Shown here one piece after another: positions 16,165-27,527 of a DNA stretch of 64,000 nucleotides. Within the stretch, counting starts at the first letter, position 1, and the number at the start of each line of letters is the position of its first letter. The position numbers and the translations under genes are program-made. Origin of the DNA: Streptomyces guryensis (GTDB lineage Bacteria; Actinomycetota; Actinomycetes; Streptomycetales; Streptomycetaceae); NCBI RefSeq assembly GCF_021261325.1, contig NZ_JAJSBI010000035.1:1-64000 (forward strand), in the 5' to 3' direction. The notes beneath the pieces were generated by a model. That model did no database searches and was not told the DNA's origin. It worked only from the letters and a program-made list of their open reading frames with translations.

Positions 16165-17427
16165 GTGATCCCACGCCTCGTTCCCTCCCCGTACCGGCCG
16201 GTGCTCGCCCACCGGCTGTTCCGGCGGCTGATCCTCGGCTTCGCGGTGTCCTGCCTCGGTGACGGCATGAGCTTCGTCGCGGTGGCGTGGCTCGCCATCG
16301 AGCTCGCGCCGCAGGCCGGTGCCGGACTGTGGGTCGGCGGCGCGGTCGCCGCGTACACCCTGCCGGGTGTGGTCGGGGCGCTGGTGCTCGGCCGCCGGCT
16401 GCGCAGGGTGCCGGCCAGGCGGCTGCTGGTCGCCGACAGCATGGTGCGCGGTGTGTTCCTGGGCGCCGTGCCACTCGCCTGGTTCGCCGGGCTGCTTTCG
16501 CCGTCGCTGTACGTCGTGCTGCTCGCGTCGTCGTCACTGCTGCACGCGTGGGGCGGCGCGGGCAAGTACACCCTGCTCGCCGAACTGCTGCCGGACGAGC
16601 AGCGACTCGCCGCGAACACCCTGGTCGGCTCGCTGGACTTCGCCGCCACGATCGCCGGGCCCGCCCTCGCCGGTGTGCTGGTGACGTACGTGAGTCCCGC
16701 GCTCGTACTCGGTCTGGACGCGCTCACGTACGTGTTCCTCGCCGTGCTCGTCGTGCGCACCCGGCTGCCGGAGTCGGGACCTGTCTCCCCCGTCGCCGGA
16801 GCGGCCGCCCGCGGCGGACTCGCGCTGCTGCGGTCCCGTCCCGAGCTGCTCGGGCTGCTGGCGCTCACCTGGTTCTTCAACTTCCTGTACGGCCCGGTCG
16901 AGGTCGCCCTGCCGCTGCATGTGACCGACGACCTGCACGCGCCGGGCACACTGCTGGGCCTGTACTGGATGCTGTTCGGCTGCGGCGCGGTGCTCGGCTC
17001 GCTGGCGGTCGGCGCGCTGCGGCGGCTGCCGCTGTGGCCCGTGACGGTCGGCATCGTGACGGCCTGGGGGCTCGCACTGGTGCCGTTCGGGGCCGGGGCG
17101 CCGACGGCCGTCACCGTCGCGTGCTTCGCCCTCGGCGGCGCGGTCTACGGCCCGTTCGTGGCGCTCTCGGTGACGCTGATGCAGGCGAAGTCGCCTCCGC
17201 GGCACCTGGCCGCGATGCTGGCGGCCCGCAGCGCGGTGCTGCTCACCGCGTCGCCGCTGGGCACGGCGCTCGGCGGACCGCTCACCGCGGCGCTGGGCCC
17301 GCGCGCGGCGCTCGGCGGCTCGGGGCTCGCCACAGTGGCGCTCGGCGCGCTCGCGTGCATCCTGCTGCTGGCCCGGCGTGGCAACCGATCAGGAATCGAG
17401 AAGCGCGCTCTCGTGAGCCGCGGCTAA
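16165..17427 (+). CDS. MFS transporter (drug-efflux-like)
   Basis: About 420 residues and roughly 12 hydrophobic segments. Features are LILGFAVSCLGDGMSFVAVAWLAIEL (TM1), GLWVGGAVAAYTLPGVVGALVLGRRLRRVPARRLLVADSMVRG (TM2 and the loop 2-3 RR region), DFAATIAGPALAGVLVTYVSPALVLGLDALTYV, and a symmetric second half. It resembles MFS_3/MFS_1 efflux proteins. The start is taken as GTG at 16165, where the upstream -10 predicts a leaderless transcript; GTG 16156 is possible. The UvrA-like gene 55 bp downstream shares its promoter motif, so the two probably respond to the same signal. The last residues (NRSGIEKRALVSRG) are encoded by the second copy of that motif. Confidence 0.85.
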   Translation: MIPRLVPSPYRPVLAHRLFRRLILGFAVSCLGDGMSFVAVAWLAIELAPQAGAGLWVGGAVAAYTLPGVVGALVLGRRLRRVPARRLLVADSMVRGVFLGAVPLAWFAGLLSPSLYVVLLASSSLLHAWGGAGKYTLLAELLPDEQRLAANTLVGSLDFAATIAGPALAGVLVTYVSPALVLGLDALTYVFLAVLVVRTRLPESGPVSPVAGAAARGGLALLRSRPELLGLLALTWFFNFLYGPVEVALPLHVTDDLHAPGTLLGLYWMLFGCGAVLGSLAVGALRRLPLWPVTVGIVTAWGLALVPFGAGAPTAVTVACFALGGAVYGPFVALSVTLMQAKSPPRHLAAMLAARSAVLLTASPLGTALGGPLTAALGPRAALGGSGLATVALGALACILLLARRGNRSGIEKRALVSRG

Positions 17428-17430
17428 CGT
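17387..17430 (+). promoter_or_regulatory. Conserved promoter element with -10, UvrA-like gene copy
   Basis: Second copy of GATCAGGAATCGAGAAGCGC (17387-17406) with an 18-base gap to TAACGT (17425-17430). It overlaps the final codons and stop of the MFS gene and precedes the ATG at 17483 by about 50 bp. The exact repeat of sequence and spacing argues for one regulator or one alternative sigma factor serving both genes. Confidence 0.72.
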
Positions 17431-17482
17431 GACCGCAGAACGACGACTCCCGCGCCCGCCCGGCCCGACCCATGGAGAGACG

Positions 17483-19864
<2,382 letters not shown>

Positions 19865-19929
19865 CGGGGCGGCGACGGCGTCCTGGTCGGCCTTGACTCC
19901 GCCCAAGGGGCAGGGCCGACCGTGGCGGT

Positions 19930-20574
19930 ATGGATGAAAACGCACTCCTGGCCGAACAGCTGGCCTACTACCGGGCAGGGGCGGCCGAGTACGACCGGCC
20001 CTATGCCGAGCACGCAGACCTACAGGAACTGCCGCGCTGCGTCGACGGTCTCCCGATTGCCGGGGATGTACTGGAACTGGCCTGTGGAACGGGCCAGTGG
20101 ACCCGGCTGCTCGCCGCGCGGGCGCGCGCGGTGACGGCCGTCGACGCGGCACCCGAGATGCTGGCCCTCGCTCGTGCGCGTACTGCCTCCCCCACGGTCG
20201 AGTTCGTCGAGGCCGACCTGTTCGCGTGGCGGCCGCCGCGGCGCTACGACACCGTGTTCTTCGCCTTCTGGCTCTCGCATGTCCCGCCCGCCCGGCTGCC
20301 CGGCTTCTGGGACACGGTCGCCGACGCGCTCGCCCCGGGTGGCAAAGCGATCTTCATCGACGACGGGCCTGCCGGGGCCGGGGCGGAGGATGTCCTCGCG
20401 GATCCTGCCGTCCCGGCGGCGGTGCGGCGGCTCGACGACGGCAGCAAGTACCGCATCGTGAAGGTCTTCCACGAGGCGCGGGCGCTCACGAGCGACCTCA
20501 CCGCGCTGGGGTGGTCGGTGCGCATCCGGACGGTGGCCGGGCAGTTCATCGGCATCGCAGAACCTGCCGGATGA
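19930..20574 (+). CDS. Class I SAM-dependent methyltransferase
   Basis: 214 residues. Motif I VLELACGTGQWTRLLAARA, motif II VTAVDAAPEMLALARAR, FVEADLFAWRPPRRYDTVFFAFWLSHVPP and ALAPGGKAIFIDDG follow the Methyltransf_11/25 order. The substrate is unknown. ATG at 19930. It lies 65 bp after the UvrA-like gene on the same strand, so it could be the last gene of the resistance-like unit. Confidence 0.88.
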   Translation: MDENALLAEQLAYYRAGAAEYDRPYAEHADLQELPRCVDGLPIAGDVLELACGTGQWTRLLAARARAVTAVDAAPEMLALARARTASPTVEFVEADLFAWRPPRRYDTVFFAFWLSHVPPARLPGFWDTVADALAPGGKAIFIDDGPAGAGAEDVLADPAVPAAVRRLDDGSKYRIVKVFHEARALTSDLTALGWSVRIRTVAGQFIGIAEPAG

Positions 20575-20707
20575 CTCCCGTGCATCGGATCGACATCTGC
20601 GGTGTCGGGGGCCCGGTCCCGGGCTCGCTCACGTGGGCGCGAGCGGGCCCGGGGAGGCGCCGGCGCTGCCGTAGCGCCCTCCGTGTCCGGCGCAGGACAA
20701 TGACCGC

Positions 20708-21557
20708 ATGGGCGGTGAGCCGGTGGACGAGGCGGTGCGGGCGGTGCCTGCGCCGCCGCTGCGCGGGCTGGTCGGCTGGTACTCCGGCTACCGCCAGCGC
20801 GGCATCCCGCACACCCGGCACCGGGGGCTGCCGTCGCCGTGGCTGACCCTGATCATCACCCCTGGACGAGCCGTTCAGCATGGCCGCCCACCCCGATCCG
20901 GGTGCCGCCCCCGGCGACTATCCCACCCTGCTGGGCGGCCTGCACCTGACGCCCGCGCTGATCGACGTCCCCGGGCGGCAGTCCGGCATCCAGGTGGCGG
21001 TCAGCCCGCTCGGCGCGCGCGTCCTGCTGGGGCTGCCCGCGGGAGAGCTGGCCGGGACCGACGTGCACGCCGACGACGTGCTGGGCGCGGGCATACGCGA
21101 GGTCCACGACAAGGTGCGCGAGGCACCCGACTGGGCCGCCCGGTTCGCGGTCGTCGACGACTGGCTGCTGCACCGCATGTCGCGAAACGACGGCGCGGAA
21201 ACGATCACCCCGGTGGCCGGCGCCTGGCAGCGGCTGCTGTCCGCCGGTGGTCGCCTGCGCGTCGACAAGCTGGCCGCCGACACCGGTTTCAGCGAGCGGC
21301 ATCTGCGCAACCGCTTCCGCGCGGAGATCGGCCTCACCCCCAAGGCGGCCGCCCGGGTCATACGCTTCGACCTGGTACGGCGCCGCCTGGCGGCCGGACC
21401 TGGCCTGCCGGGCCTCGCGGGCCTGGCCGCCGACTGCGGCTACGCGGACCAGTCCCACCTCGACCGCGAGTTCGCCGCCCTGGCCTCCTGCACGCCCAGC
21501 GCCTGGCTGATGCAGGAGTTCCGAAACATCCAATCCGGGCACCATCCGCCCGCGTGA
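20708..21557 (+). pseudogene. AraC-family regulator broken by a one-base frameshift
   Basis: The N-terminal part (VRAVPAPPLRGLVGWYSGYRQRGIPHTRHRGLPSPWLTLIIT) is in one frame. The rest (LDEPFSMAAHPDPGAAPGDYPTLLGGLHL... to the AraC HTH ADTGFSERHLRNRFRAEIGLTPKAAARVIRFDLVRRRL) is in the next, ending at 21557. Removing one C from the CCCC run at 20859-20862 restores ITLDEPFSM and a complete regulator of about 282 residues with a DUF6597-like sensor. Either a natural frameshift or a homopolymer sequencing error. A downstream start at 20880 would leave the HTH but lose much of the sensor. Confidence 0.82.
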
Positions 21558-21622
21558 CCCTGGTGAGGCCGGCCGGACGACCCGGCAGGCTCCCGACTTC
21601 CGCGAAACGGAGGCGCATCACC

Positions 21623-22051
21623 ATGACGACCAGTACGCCCGACACCGCCGAGCAGCCGCCCGCCCCGCAGGTCTGGCCCACCCTGCGTGCCCATGACGCC
21701 TGCGCACTGATCCGCTTCCTCGTCGACGCCTTCGGTTTCGAGGAGACCGTGGTGTACGGAGACGGCGACCTGGTCGAGCACGCCCAGCTGAGCTGGCCCG
21801 AGGGCGGCGGCATCATGCTGGGCTCCGTACGCGAGGAGCAGGAGCCCGGCACCGGCCCGACACCGCCCGGTGCCTTCAGCGCCTACGTCGTCACCGCCGA
21901 CCCGGACGCCGTCCACGCCCGCGCCAAAGCTGCCGGCGCGGAGATCACCGCGGATCTGCACGTCACGGACTACGGCTCGCGCGACTTCGCCGCCCGCGAC
22001 CCCGAAGGAAACCGCTGGTACTTCGGTACATATCGGGGCGAACCACGCTGA
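21623..22051 (+). CDS. VOC/glyoxalase-family protein
   Basis: 142 residues. Fold pattern: WPTLRAHDACALIRFLVDAFGFEETVVYGDGDLVEHAQLSWPEGGGIMLGS, followed by AYVVTADPDAVHARAKAAGAEITADLHVTDYGSRDFAARDPEGNRWYFGTY, the two beta-alpha-beta-beta-beta units of VOC proteins of the PhnB/YycE kind. ATG at 21623 with GGAGG upstream. It directly follows the AraC-type regulator, and this AraC-then-VOC order suggests that the regulator controlled it. Confidence 0.88.
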   Translation: MTTSTPDTAEQPPAPQVWPTLRAHDACALIRFLVDAFGFEETVVYGDGDLVEHAQLSWPEGGGIMLGSVREEQEPGTGPTPPGAFSAYVVTADPDAVHARAKAAGAEITADLHVTDYGSRDFAARDPEGNRWYFGTYRGEPR

Positions 22052-22179
22052 TCATCACGAGGTGAGCATTATCACCCGGACCGGTCGCAGCCGGGCCGAC
22101 CTGGGAATTGTCGCCCGCCCTACGCCAAAGCGCCGTCCACATCACTGCCGTCGTTCACTGCGCACGGGCACACTGGGGC

Positions 22180-23736
22180 ATGCGCTGCTGCCTGTCCGCT
22201 CCCCTCGCCGCTCTCTCGGCCCTGCCCGACCCCTGTCAGGTCCTGCGTTCCGGCGCCCTCCTCACCCCCGCCCTGCTGCGCACCGCCGCCGATGCCCTGC
22301 GCGGCCCGGCGGGCAGAAGCAGGCACAGCCACCGCGACGGCCTGGCCGCCGTCCACCTGGAACTGGTCACCCTGGCCGAGGACCGCGCCGTCATCACCTG
22401 GTACACCGGCGTGCCCGGCACCGACGACGGCTTCGGCCACATGCTCCCCGCGATCACGGAGGGCGAGGTCGTCTACGGCACCCATCCCGGCCGCCTCACC
22501 CGCGTCGCGGCGGAGGACGGGCCGGTGGCGCACCACTACGTGGAGCTCACCGACCTGGAGCCCGGGCAGACGTACTACTACCAGGCCCGTTCGCGGGGCG
22601 TGGCCGCGACGCCCACACCGCTGCACCTCGTCCGCGGCAACGCCGTGGGCACCAATCGCCACGGGCTCGGTTCGGCCGGAGGCCCGTACTCCTTCACCAC
22701 GCCGCAGCCGCCGCCGGGGCGGCACCTGCTGTCGATCGCGCTCTGCAACGACCTGCACCTGGGCGAGACCACCGCCGGTCTGGTGACCGGCATCCCGCTG
22801 ATGCGCGGGATCACCCAGGAACACGGCCGTGCGCCGTATCCCGAGATCATGAGCCGGGCGGTGGTCGAGGAGGCCCGTCGGCGCGGGGCGGACGTGCTGC
22901 TGGCCGCCGGGGACATCTCGGCCGGCGGCGCGGCGCGGGACCTGGCCGAGGCGAAGCAGATCCTGGACGGTTTCGGCGCCCACGGTCAGGACTACTTCGT
23001 CGTACGCGGAAACCACGACCGGCCCGGGCACGGCAACTGCCGGTCCTGTGACGGCGGTTGCGGGGACTCCTTCCGGGACGGGTTCCTCGGCGGCGACGGG
23101 CCCGCGTACTTCGCGCGCGATCTCGCAGGGCTGCGGATCGTCGGACTCGACACCTATGAGAAGGACGGCAACGGAGCCGACGCGGGCGGTCTCGGTGCCG
23201 AGCAACTGGCGTGGTTCCGGGCCCGGTTGAGGGAGAACAGGGACCAGCCCACCGTGGTGTTCGGGCACCATCCGCTGGCCGTGCGGGACTCCGTCTTCCC
23301 GGTGACCGGCGGACAGCGCCTCGGCCGTCGTCAGGCCCGTGCCATCCTCGACGCCTACGCGAGCGCACCCGGTGTGTTCCTCCATCACGCGGGCCACACC
23401 CACCGCAACAAGCGCACGGTGCTGCCGCAGGCCCCGCACGTCACGATGCAGGAGGTCAGCGCGGTCAAGGACTATCCCGGCGGCTTCTGTCTGCTGCGGA
23501 TCCACTCGGGCGGGTACGCCGTGAACCACTACAAGGCGAGCAGTGCCCCGGCCCGCGAATGGACCGAGCGCAGCCGCCGGGTGGCCGCAGGGCTGTGGCC
23601 GCACCACGCCCTCGGCCGCTCGGTCACCGACCGCAACAGCATGAGCGCCCGCGACCTGTCCGGCATCACCCGCCCGGCGCCGGCGATCCCCGCCCAGCGC
23701 AGGCCCCAGGCGCACGCCCTACGTCCGGAGCTGTGA
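22180..23736 (+). CDS. Metallophosphoesterase with N-terminal fibronectin-like domain
   Basis: About 518 residues. The N-terminal region (HLELVTLAEDRAVITWYTGVPG...YVELTDLEPGQTYYYQARS) is the Fn3-like module of purple-acid-type phosphatases. The catalytic part has ALCNDLHLGE, LLAAGDISAGG, VVRGNHDRPGH, VVFGHHPLAV and FLHHAGHTHRNK, the five-motif metallophosphoesterase set (DxH, GDxx, GNHD/E, H, GHxH; the first motif is N-D-L-H). CRSCDGGCG forms a Cys cluster. No convincing signal peptide is seen at the ATG 22180 start; a TTG at 22108 is in frame. A hairpin overlaps the stop. Confidence 0.85.
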   Translation: MRCCLSAPLAALSALPDPCQVLRSGALLTPALLRTAADALRGPAGRSRHSHRDGLAAVHLELVTLAEDRAVITWYTGVPGTDDGFGHMLPAITEGEVVYGTHPGRLTRVAAEDGPVAHHYVELTDLEPGQTYYYQARSRGVAATPTPLHLVRGNAVGTNRHGLGSAGGPYSFTTPQPPPGRHLLSIALCNDLHLGETTAGLVTGIPLMRGITQEHGRAPYPEIMSRAVVEEARRRGADVLLAAGDISAGGAARDLAEAKQILDGFGAHGQDYFVVRGNHDRPGHGNCRSCDGGCGDSFRDGFLGGDGPAYFARDLAGLRIVGLDTYEKDGNGADAGGLGAEQLAWFRARLRENRDQPTVVFGHHPLAVRDSVFPVTGGQRLGRRQARAILDAYASAPGVFLHHAGHTHRNKRTVLPQAPHVTMQEVSAVKDYPGGFCLLRIHSGGYAVNHYKASSAPAREWTERSRRVAAGLWPHHALGRSVTDRNSMSARDLSGITRPAPAIPAQRRPQAHALRPEL

Positions 23737-23756
23737 CCGCCGGCGCGGGCGGTCAC
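23733..23756. terminator. Terminator hairpin between convergent genes
   Basis: A perfect 9-bp stem (GTGACCGCC at 23733-23741 and GGCGGTCAC at 23748-23756) with a 6-base loop. It overlaps the metallophosphoesterase stop and lies 14 bp from the end of the opposite-strand sugar operon. Confidence 0.65.
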
Positions 23757-23770
23757 GCGAGCGCCGGCCT

Positions 23771-24367
23771 TCACCCACGGGCGGCGGCCCACCGCACATC
23801 AACAGCAGTGACCGCCAGCGCCAGCGGCCCCGGCGCCAGAAACGCCAGCGGAACCAGCACCCACGCACACACGGCGGACGTCGCCACCGCGAGGAGCACC
23901 AGGCCGCTGCCGCCCACGTCCCGCACCGCGTCCCGGGCGGCCGCGCGCAGGGCGGTCGGCCAGTCGTCGAGGGACTCTGGGCGGGCGCAGGCCCTGAGGG
24001 CGACCACGGTGGCGTAGGTTCCGATCGCGGCGGCCGTCACCGCGAACAGCGGTGCTCCCGGCAGTCCCGCCCCCGCCAGCGCCAGGTCCGCGGCGAGCAG
24101 CAGCGCCCCCGCCAGGGCGGCGGTGCCCGCGACCAGGTCACCCGCCCGCAGGCGCCGCCGCAGCAGGGCGAAGTAGCGGCCCGCGGTGGCGGGCCGGTCC
24201 TCCCGCGCGCCCCGCAGCACCGCGCAGGCCGTCGACAGTGCGGCCGGAGCGGTCAGCAGCGGCAGACAGGCCGCGGCCGTGGCGAGCCCGACGCTCAGCA
24301 TGTCGGCGAACAGGGTCAGCCGCGGCCCGAAGACCTCGCCCGGCTCACGCGTACGCGTGTCGCTCAT
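23771..24367 (-). CDS. DUF624 (YesL-like) membrane protein
   Basis: 198 residues with about five hydrophobic helices: FADMLSVGLATAAACLPLLTAPAALSTACAVLRG, DLVAGTAALAGALLLAADLALAGAGLPG, LFAVTAAAIGTYATVVALRA and VGGSGLVLLAVATSAVCAWVLVPLAFLAPGPLALAVTAVDV. DUF624 proteins commonly close ABC sugar-import operons of the YesLM/MsmEFG type; their role is not defined. It starts 5 bp after the second permease, so it is the last gene of the operon. Confidence 0.82.
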   Translation of the reverse strand: MSDTRTREPGEVFGPRLTLFADMLSVGLATAAACLPLLTAPAALSTACAVLRGAREDRPATAGRYFALLRRRLRAGDLVAGTAALAGALLLAADLALAGAGLPGAPLFAVTAAAIGTYATVVALRACARPESLDDWPTALRAAARDAVRDVGGSGLVLLAVATSAVCAWVLVPLAFLAPGPLALAVTAVDVRWAAARG

Positions 24368-24372
24368 CCCGC

Positions 24373-25257
24373 TCACCCCTTCAGCCCGGAGCTGGCCATG
24401 CCCTCGACCAGGAACCGCTGGAAGGCGAGGAAGAACAGCACGATGGGCAGCAGCGCGATCACCGACATCGCGAACATCGGACCGAACGCCGACTGGCTGG
24501 AGGCGTCCACGAAGGACCGCAGCGCGAGCGTGAGGGTGAACTTGTCCGGGTCGAAGAGGTAGATCAGCTGGGTGAAGAAGTCGTTCCAGGTCCAGATGAA
24601 CGTGAAGATCGCCGTGGTGATCAGCGCGGGACGGGTGAGCGGCAGGATCACCTGGAAGAAGCTGCGGAACGGGCCGCAGCCGTCGATGCGCGCCGCCTCC
24701 TCCAGTTCCCTCGGCAGACCGCGCATGAACTGCACCATCAGGAAGACGAAGAACGCCTCGGTGGCGAGGAACTTCGGCAGGATCAGCGGCCAGTAGGTGT
24801 TCACCATGCCGAGCTTGTTGAAGATGATGTACTGCGGGATCAGCACCGCGTGGTGCGGCAGCATGATCGTCGCGATCATGAAGGCGAACATCGGGCCGCG
24901 GAAGCGGAAGCGCAGCCGGGCGAAGGCGTAGGCCGCGAGCGAGCAGCTGATCACGTTGCCGACGACCGCACCGCCCGCGATCAGCAGCGAGTTGCCGAGC
25001 AGCCGCCAGACGGACACGCCGTTCACGCCGTCCAGGGCGGTCTTGTAGTTCGACCATTCCAGATGGCTGGGCAGCAGGTTGAGGCTCGCGATCACCTCGT
25101 CGGCCGGCTTGAGGGAGGTGGCGAGCAGCCAGGCCAGCGGATAGAGCATCACGAGCAGTGCGGCCAGGCAGCCGAGGTGCACGGCGACGCGGCCCCAGCG
25201 AACGGGCTTGCGAGCAACGGTGGTTGGGGCGTCGGCGGGTGTGGCGGTCGTGGTCAT
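24373..25257 (-). CDS. ABC sugar transporter permease, MalG/CUT1 type
   Basis: 294 residues and six transmembrane helices. The coupling EAA loop is visible as ELEEAARIDGCGPFRSFFQVILPLTRPAL. Other CUT1 features: LNLLPSHLEWSNYKTAL, GNSLLIAGGAVVGNVISCSLAAYAFARLRF and FIWTWNDFFTQLIYLF. The ATG at 25257 overlaps the stop of the MalF-type permease (ATGA). It forms the importer channel with that protein. No ATPase gene is in the operon; in Streptomyces such importers usually share the MsiK ATPase (known for the genus, inferred here). Confidence 0.92.
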   Translation of the reverse strand: MTTTATPADAPTTVARKPVRWGRVAVHLGCLAALLVMLYPLAWLLATSLKPADEVIASLNLLPSHLEWSNYKTALDGVNGVSVWRLLGNSLLIAGGAVVGNVISCSLAAYAFARLRFRFRGPMFAFMIATIMLPHHAVLIPQYIIFNKLGMVNTYWPLILPKFLATEAFFVFLMVQFMRGLPRELEEAARIDGCGPFRSFFQVILPLTRPALITTAIFTFIWTWNDFFTQLIYLFDPDKFTLTLALRSFVDASSQSAFGPMFAMSVIALLPIVLFFLAFQRFLVEGMASSGLKG

Positions 25258-26198
25258 CGGTCCCCCTCGGAGGCGTAGAAGACCCAGGAGCGAGAGGTGC
25301 GGAACAGCACCGCGGTGACGGCGCCGATGACGAGCAGCAGCACCCAGGCCATGGCGGAGGCGTAGCCCATGTGGGAGGCGACGAAGCCGCGGTCGTAGAG
25401 GTAGAGGGTGTAGAAGAGGGTGGAGTCGGCGGGGCCGCCCTTGCCGCCGCTGACCGCGAAGGCGGGCGTGAACGCCTGGAAGGCCTGGATGGTCTGCAGG
25501 ACCAGGTTGAAGAACAGCACCGGGGACAGCATCGGCACCGTGATGGACAGGAACTGCCGCCATCTGCCCGCCCCGTCCACGGCCGCCGCCTCGTACAGTT
25601 CGGCCGGTATCTGCTGCAGCCCGGCCAGAAAGATGACCATCGGCGCGCCGAACTGCCACACCGTCAGCAGCGCCACGGCGACCAGGGCCCAGCCGGGTTT
25701 GTTGACCCAGCCGCCGGTGCCGAGGAGGTTGTCCACCGTGCCGCCGTCGTTGAAGACGGCGCGCCAGACGAGGGCGACGGACATGGACGCGCCGAGCAGC
25801 GAAGGGGCGTAGAACGCGGAGCGGTAGAAGCCCTTGCCGCGTCGCATGGTCTTGAGGGCGAGCGCGACGACGAGGGCGAGCGCCAGTTGCAGGGGCACCG
25901 CGATGACGACGTACGTCAGGGTCGTCACGACCGACCGCCAGTACCGCGGGTCCTGTGTGAACATCTGTATGTAGTTGCGCAGGCCCACCCAGTGCGGCGG
26001 GTTGAACAGGTCGTAGTCGGTGAAGGAGAGATACAGCGACACGGCCATCGGCAGCAGCGTCAGGACGATCGCGCCGAGCACCCACGGGGACAGGAACACC
26101 CAGGCGGCGCCCTCGCGTTCGCGTTTGGGGCGGCGCTTGGCGGCGGGCGCGGGGCGGGGCGGGCGAGCGGTGGGTGCGGGGACGTCGGTGGTGGTCAT
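25254..26198 (-). CDS. ABC sugar transporter permease, MalF/CUT1 type
   Basis: 314 residues. An N-terminal Arg/Lys-rich cytoplasmic stretch precedes WVFLSPWVLGAIVLTLLPMAVSLYLSFTDYDLFNPPHWVGLRNY. The EAA loop is ELYEAAAVDGAGRWRQFLSITVPMLSP. It ends in WVLLLVIGAVTAVLFRTSRSWVFYASEGDR. The start overlaps the stop of the binding-protein gene by an ATGA, and the end overlaps the next permease, so subunits are translationally coupled. Confidence 0.92.
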   Translation of the reverse strand: MTTTDVPAPTARPPRPAPAAKRRPKREREGAAWVFLSPWVLGAIVLTLLPMAVSLYLSFTDYDLFNPPHWVGLRNYIQMFTQDPRYWRSVVTTLTYVVIAVPLQLALALVVALALKTMRRGKGFYRSAFYAPSLLGASMSVALVWRAVFNDGGTVDNLLGTGGWVNKPGWALVAVALLTVWQFGAPMVIFLAGLQQIPAELYEAAAVDGAGRWRQFLSITVPMLSPVLFFNLVLQTIQAFQAFTPAFAVSGGKGGPADSTLFYTLYLYDRGFVASHMGYASAMAWVLLLVIGAVTAVLFRTSRSWVFYASEGDR

Positions 26199-27478
26199 GA
26201 CCTCAGCTCCGCCTTCGCCTCGGTGACATAGTTCTCGGCCGCCCGGCGCGGCGACATGCGCTCGTACGACACCTGGTCGTAGTCGCGCTGGAAGGTGGTC
26301 TGCAGGGCGTTGTCGCCGGACGGCGGAGCCTGCGGCGGGTCCTTGAGGGAGCCTTCGAGCGAGGACTGGAAGTCGGCGACCGTCTTGTCGAAGTCCTTGA
26401 GCTGTGAGGCGGTCTGCTCGCGGATGGTCTCGTTGACGGGGATGCCGCGGGTCGCGCCGAGGATCTTCGCCGCCTGCCGGTCGTTGAGGAGGAAGTCGAT
26501 GAGTGCGGCGGCCTCCTTGCGGTGGCCGGTGTGGGCTCCTATGCCGAGGAACATGGACGGCTTGAAGTACTGGCCGGGCGTGCCGTCCTCGCCCGACGGC
26601 ATCGGCGCGAGCGCGACGCCGCCCTTGACGAGCGCGAGGTAACCGCTGGACGGGGCGTCCCAGTTGAAGTCGGCGGTGGCCTTGCCGCGGCCGAGCGGGG
26701 TGTTCTCGACGGAGCCGTCGAGCTGGGTGGTCTGTTCGGCCGGGGAGACGGCGCCCTCCCGGCGGAGCCGGTCGGTGAAGGTCCACCAGCGGGCGAGGTC
26801 GTCGGCGGTGAAACCGAGGCCGCCGGAGTTGGTGTAGAGGGCCTTGCCCTGGCCGCGCAGCCACACCTCGAAGGCGTCCTCGCTCTGGCCGGGATCGGTG
26901 GCACCGGGCCTGCCGGTCTTCTTGACCAACGCCCGTACGGCGTCCGCCCATTGGCTCCAGGTCCAGCCCTTGCGCGGGAGGACCACTCCGGACGCCTTCC
27001 ATGCCTTGACGTCGTAGACGACGGTCTCGGTGCCCCGGCCCTGCGGGACGGCGTACTGGGTGCCGTCCACCCGGCCGGTGGCCAGCAGGCCCGGGTCGAT
27101 CTCGGCGGTGCGCAGGTCGCCCTTGACCTTGCCCAGGTCGAGCAGGACGTGTCCGGAGGCGTACTGGTCGATCTGGCGGTAGTCGAGCTGCATCACATCG
27201 GGTGCGTCGCCGCCCGTGGCCTGGATGGCGAGCTTCTGTTTGTAGGCGTCGTAACCCGAGAACGACGTCTGCACCCGCACGTTCGGATGCTGTTTCTCGA
27301 ACAGGGCGACGGCCTGCTCCGTGCGTGCCGCGCGGTCGGGGTTGCCCCACCACGTGTAGCGCAGCACGACCTTGCCGCCGCCGGCCGACTCCCCGGATCC
27401 CCCGCAGCCGGCCAGCACCGCACTGAGCACGAGTGCGGCGGCCGCCGCGCAGAACCCCTTTGTCCTGTGTCCGGGCAT
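26195..27478 (-). CDS. ABC sugar transporter solute-binding lipoprotein
   Basis: 427 residues, SBP_bac_1/8 family. The lipoprotein signal AAAAALVLSAVLAGCGGSGESAG has the lipobox LAGC. The body begins LRYTWWGNPDRAARTEQAVALFEKQHPNVRVQTSFSGYDAYKQKLAIQATGGDAPDVMQLDY, the CUT1 pattern, and later ALVKGGVALAPMPSGEDG and DRQAAKILGATRGIPVN. ATG at 27478 with AGAGGTGA upstream. It captures an oligosaccharide outside the membrane for the two permeases. The ligand is not predictable; the linked PmoA-like protein suggests a plant- or glycan-derived sugar. Confidence 0.92.
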   Translation of the reverse strand: MPGHRTKGFCAAAAALVLSAVLAGCGGSGESAGGGKVVLRYTWWGNPDRAARTEQAVALFEKQHPNVRVQTSFSGYDAYKQKLAIQATGGDAPDVMQLDYRQIDQYASGHVLLDLGKVKGDLRTAEIDPGLLATGRVDGTQYAVPQGRGTETVVYDVKAWKASGVVLPRKGWTWSQWADAVRALVKKTGRPGATDPGQSEDAFEVWLRGQGKALYTNSGGLGFTADDLARWWTFTDRLRREGAVSPAEQTTQLDGSVENTPLGRGKATADFNWDAPSSGYLALVKGGVALAPMPSGEDGTPGQYFKPSMFLGIGAHTGHRKEAAALIDFLLNDRQAAKILGATRGIPVNETIREQTASQLKDFDKTVADFQSSLEGSLKDPPQAPPSGDNALQTTFQRDYDQVSYERMSPRRAAENYVTEAKAELRS

Positions 27479-27527
27479 GCCGAGGTCACCTCTTTCCTCA
27501 CAACTGCTTGCTCTCAGGGCCGGTCGG

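Noticed and set aside
25254..27353. Fusion of a 380-residue Arg-rich stretch to the MalF-type permease
   Set aside because: The extra part is a shifted-frame reading of the binding-protein gene; the permease starts at ATG 26198 in an ATGA overlap.
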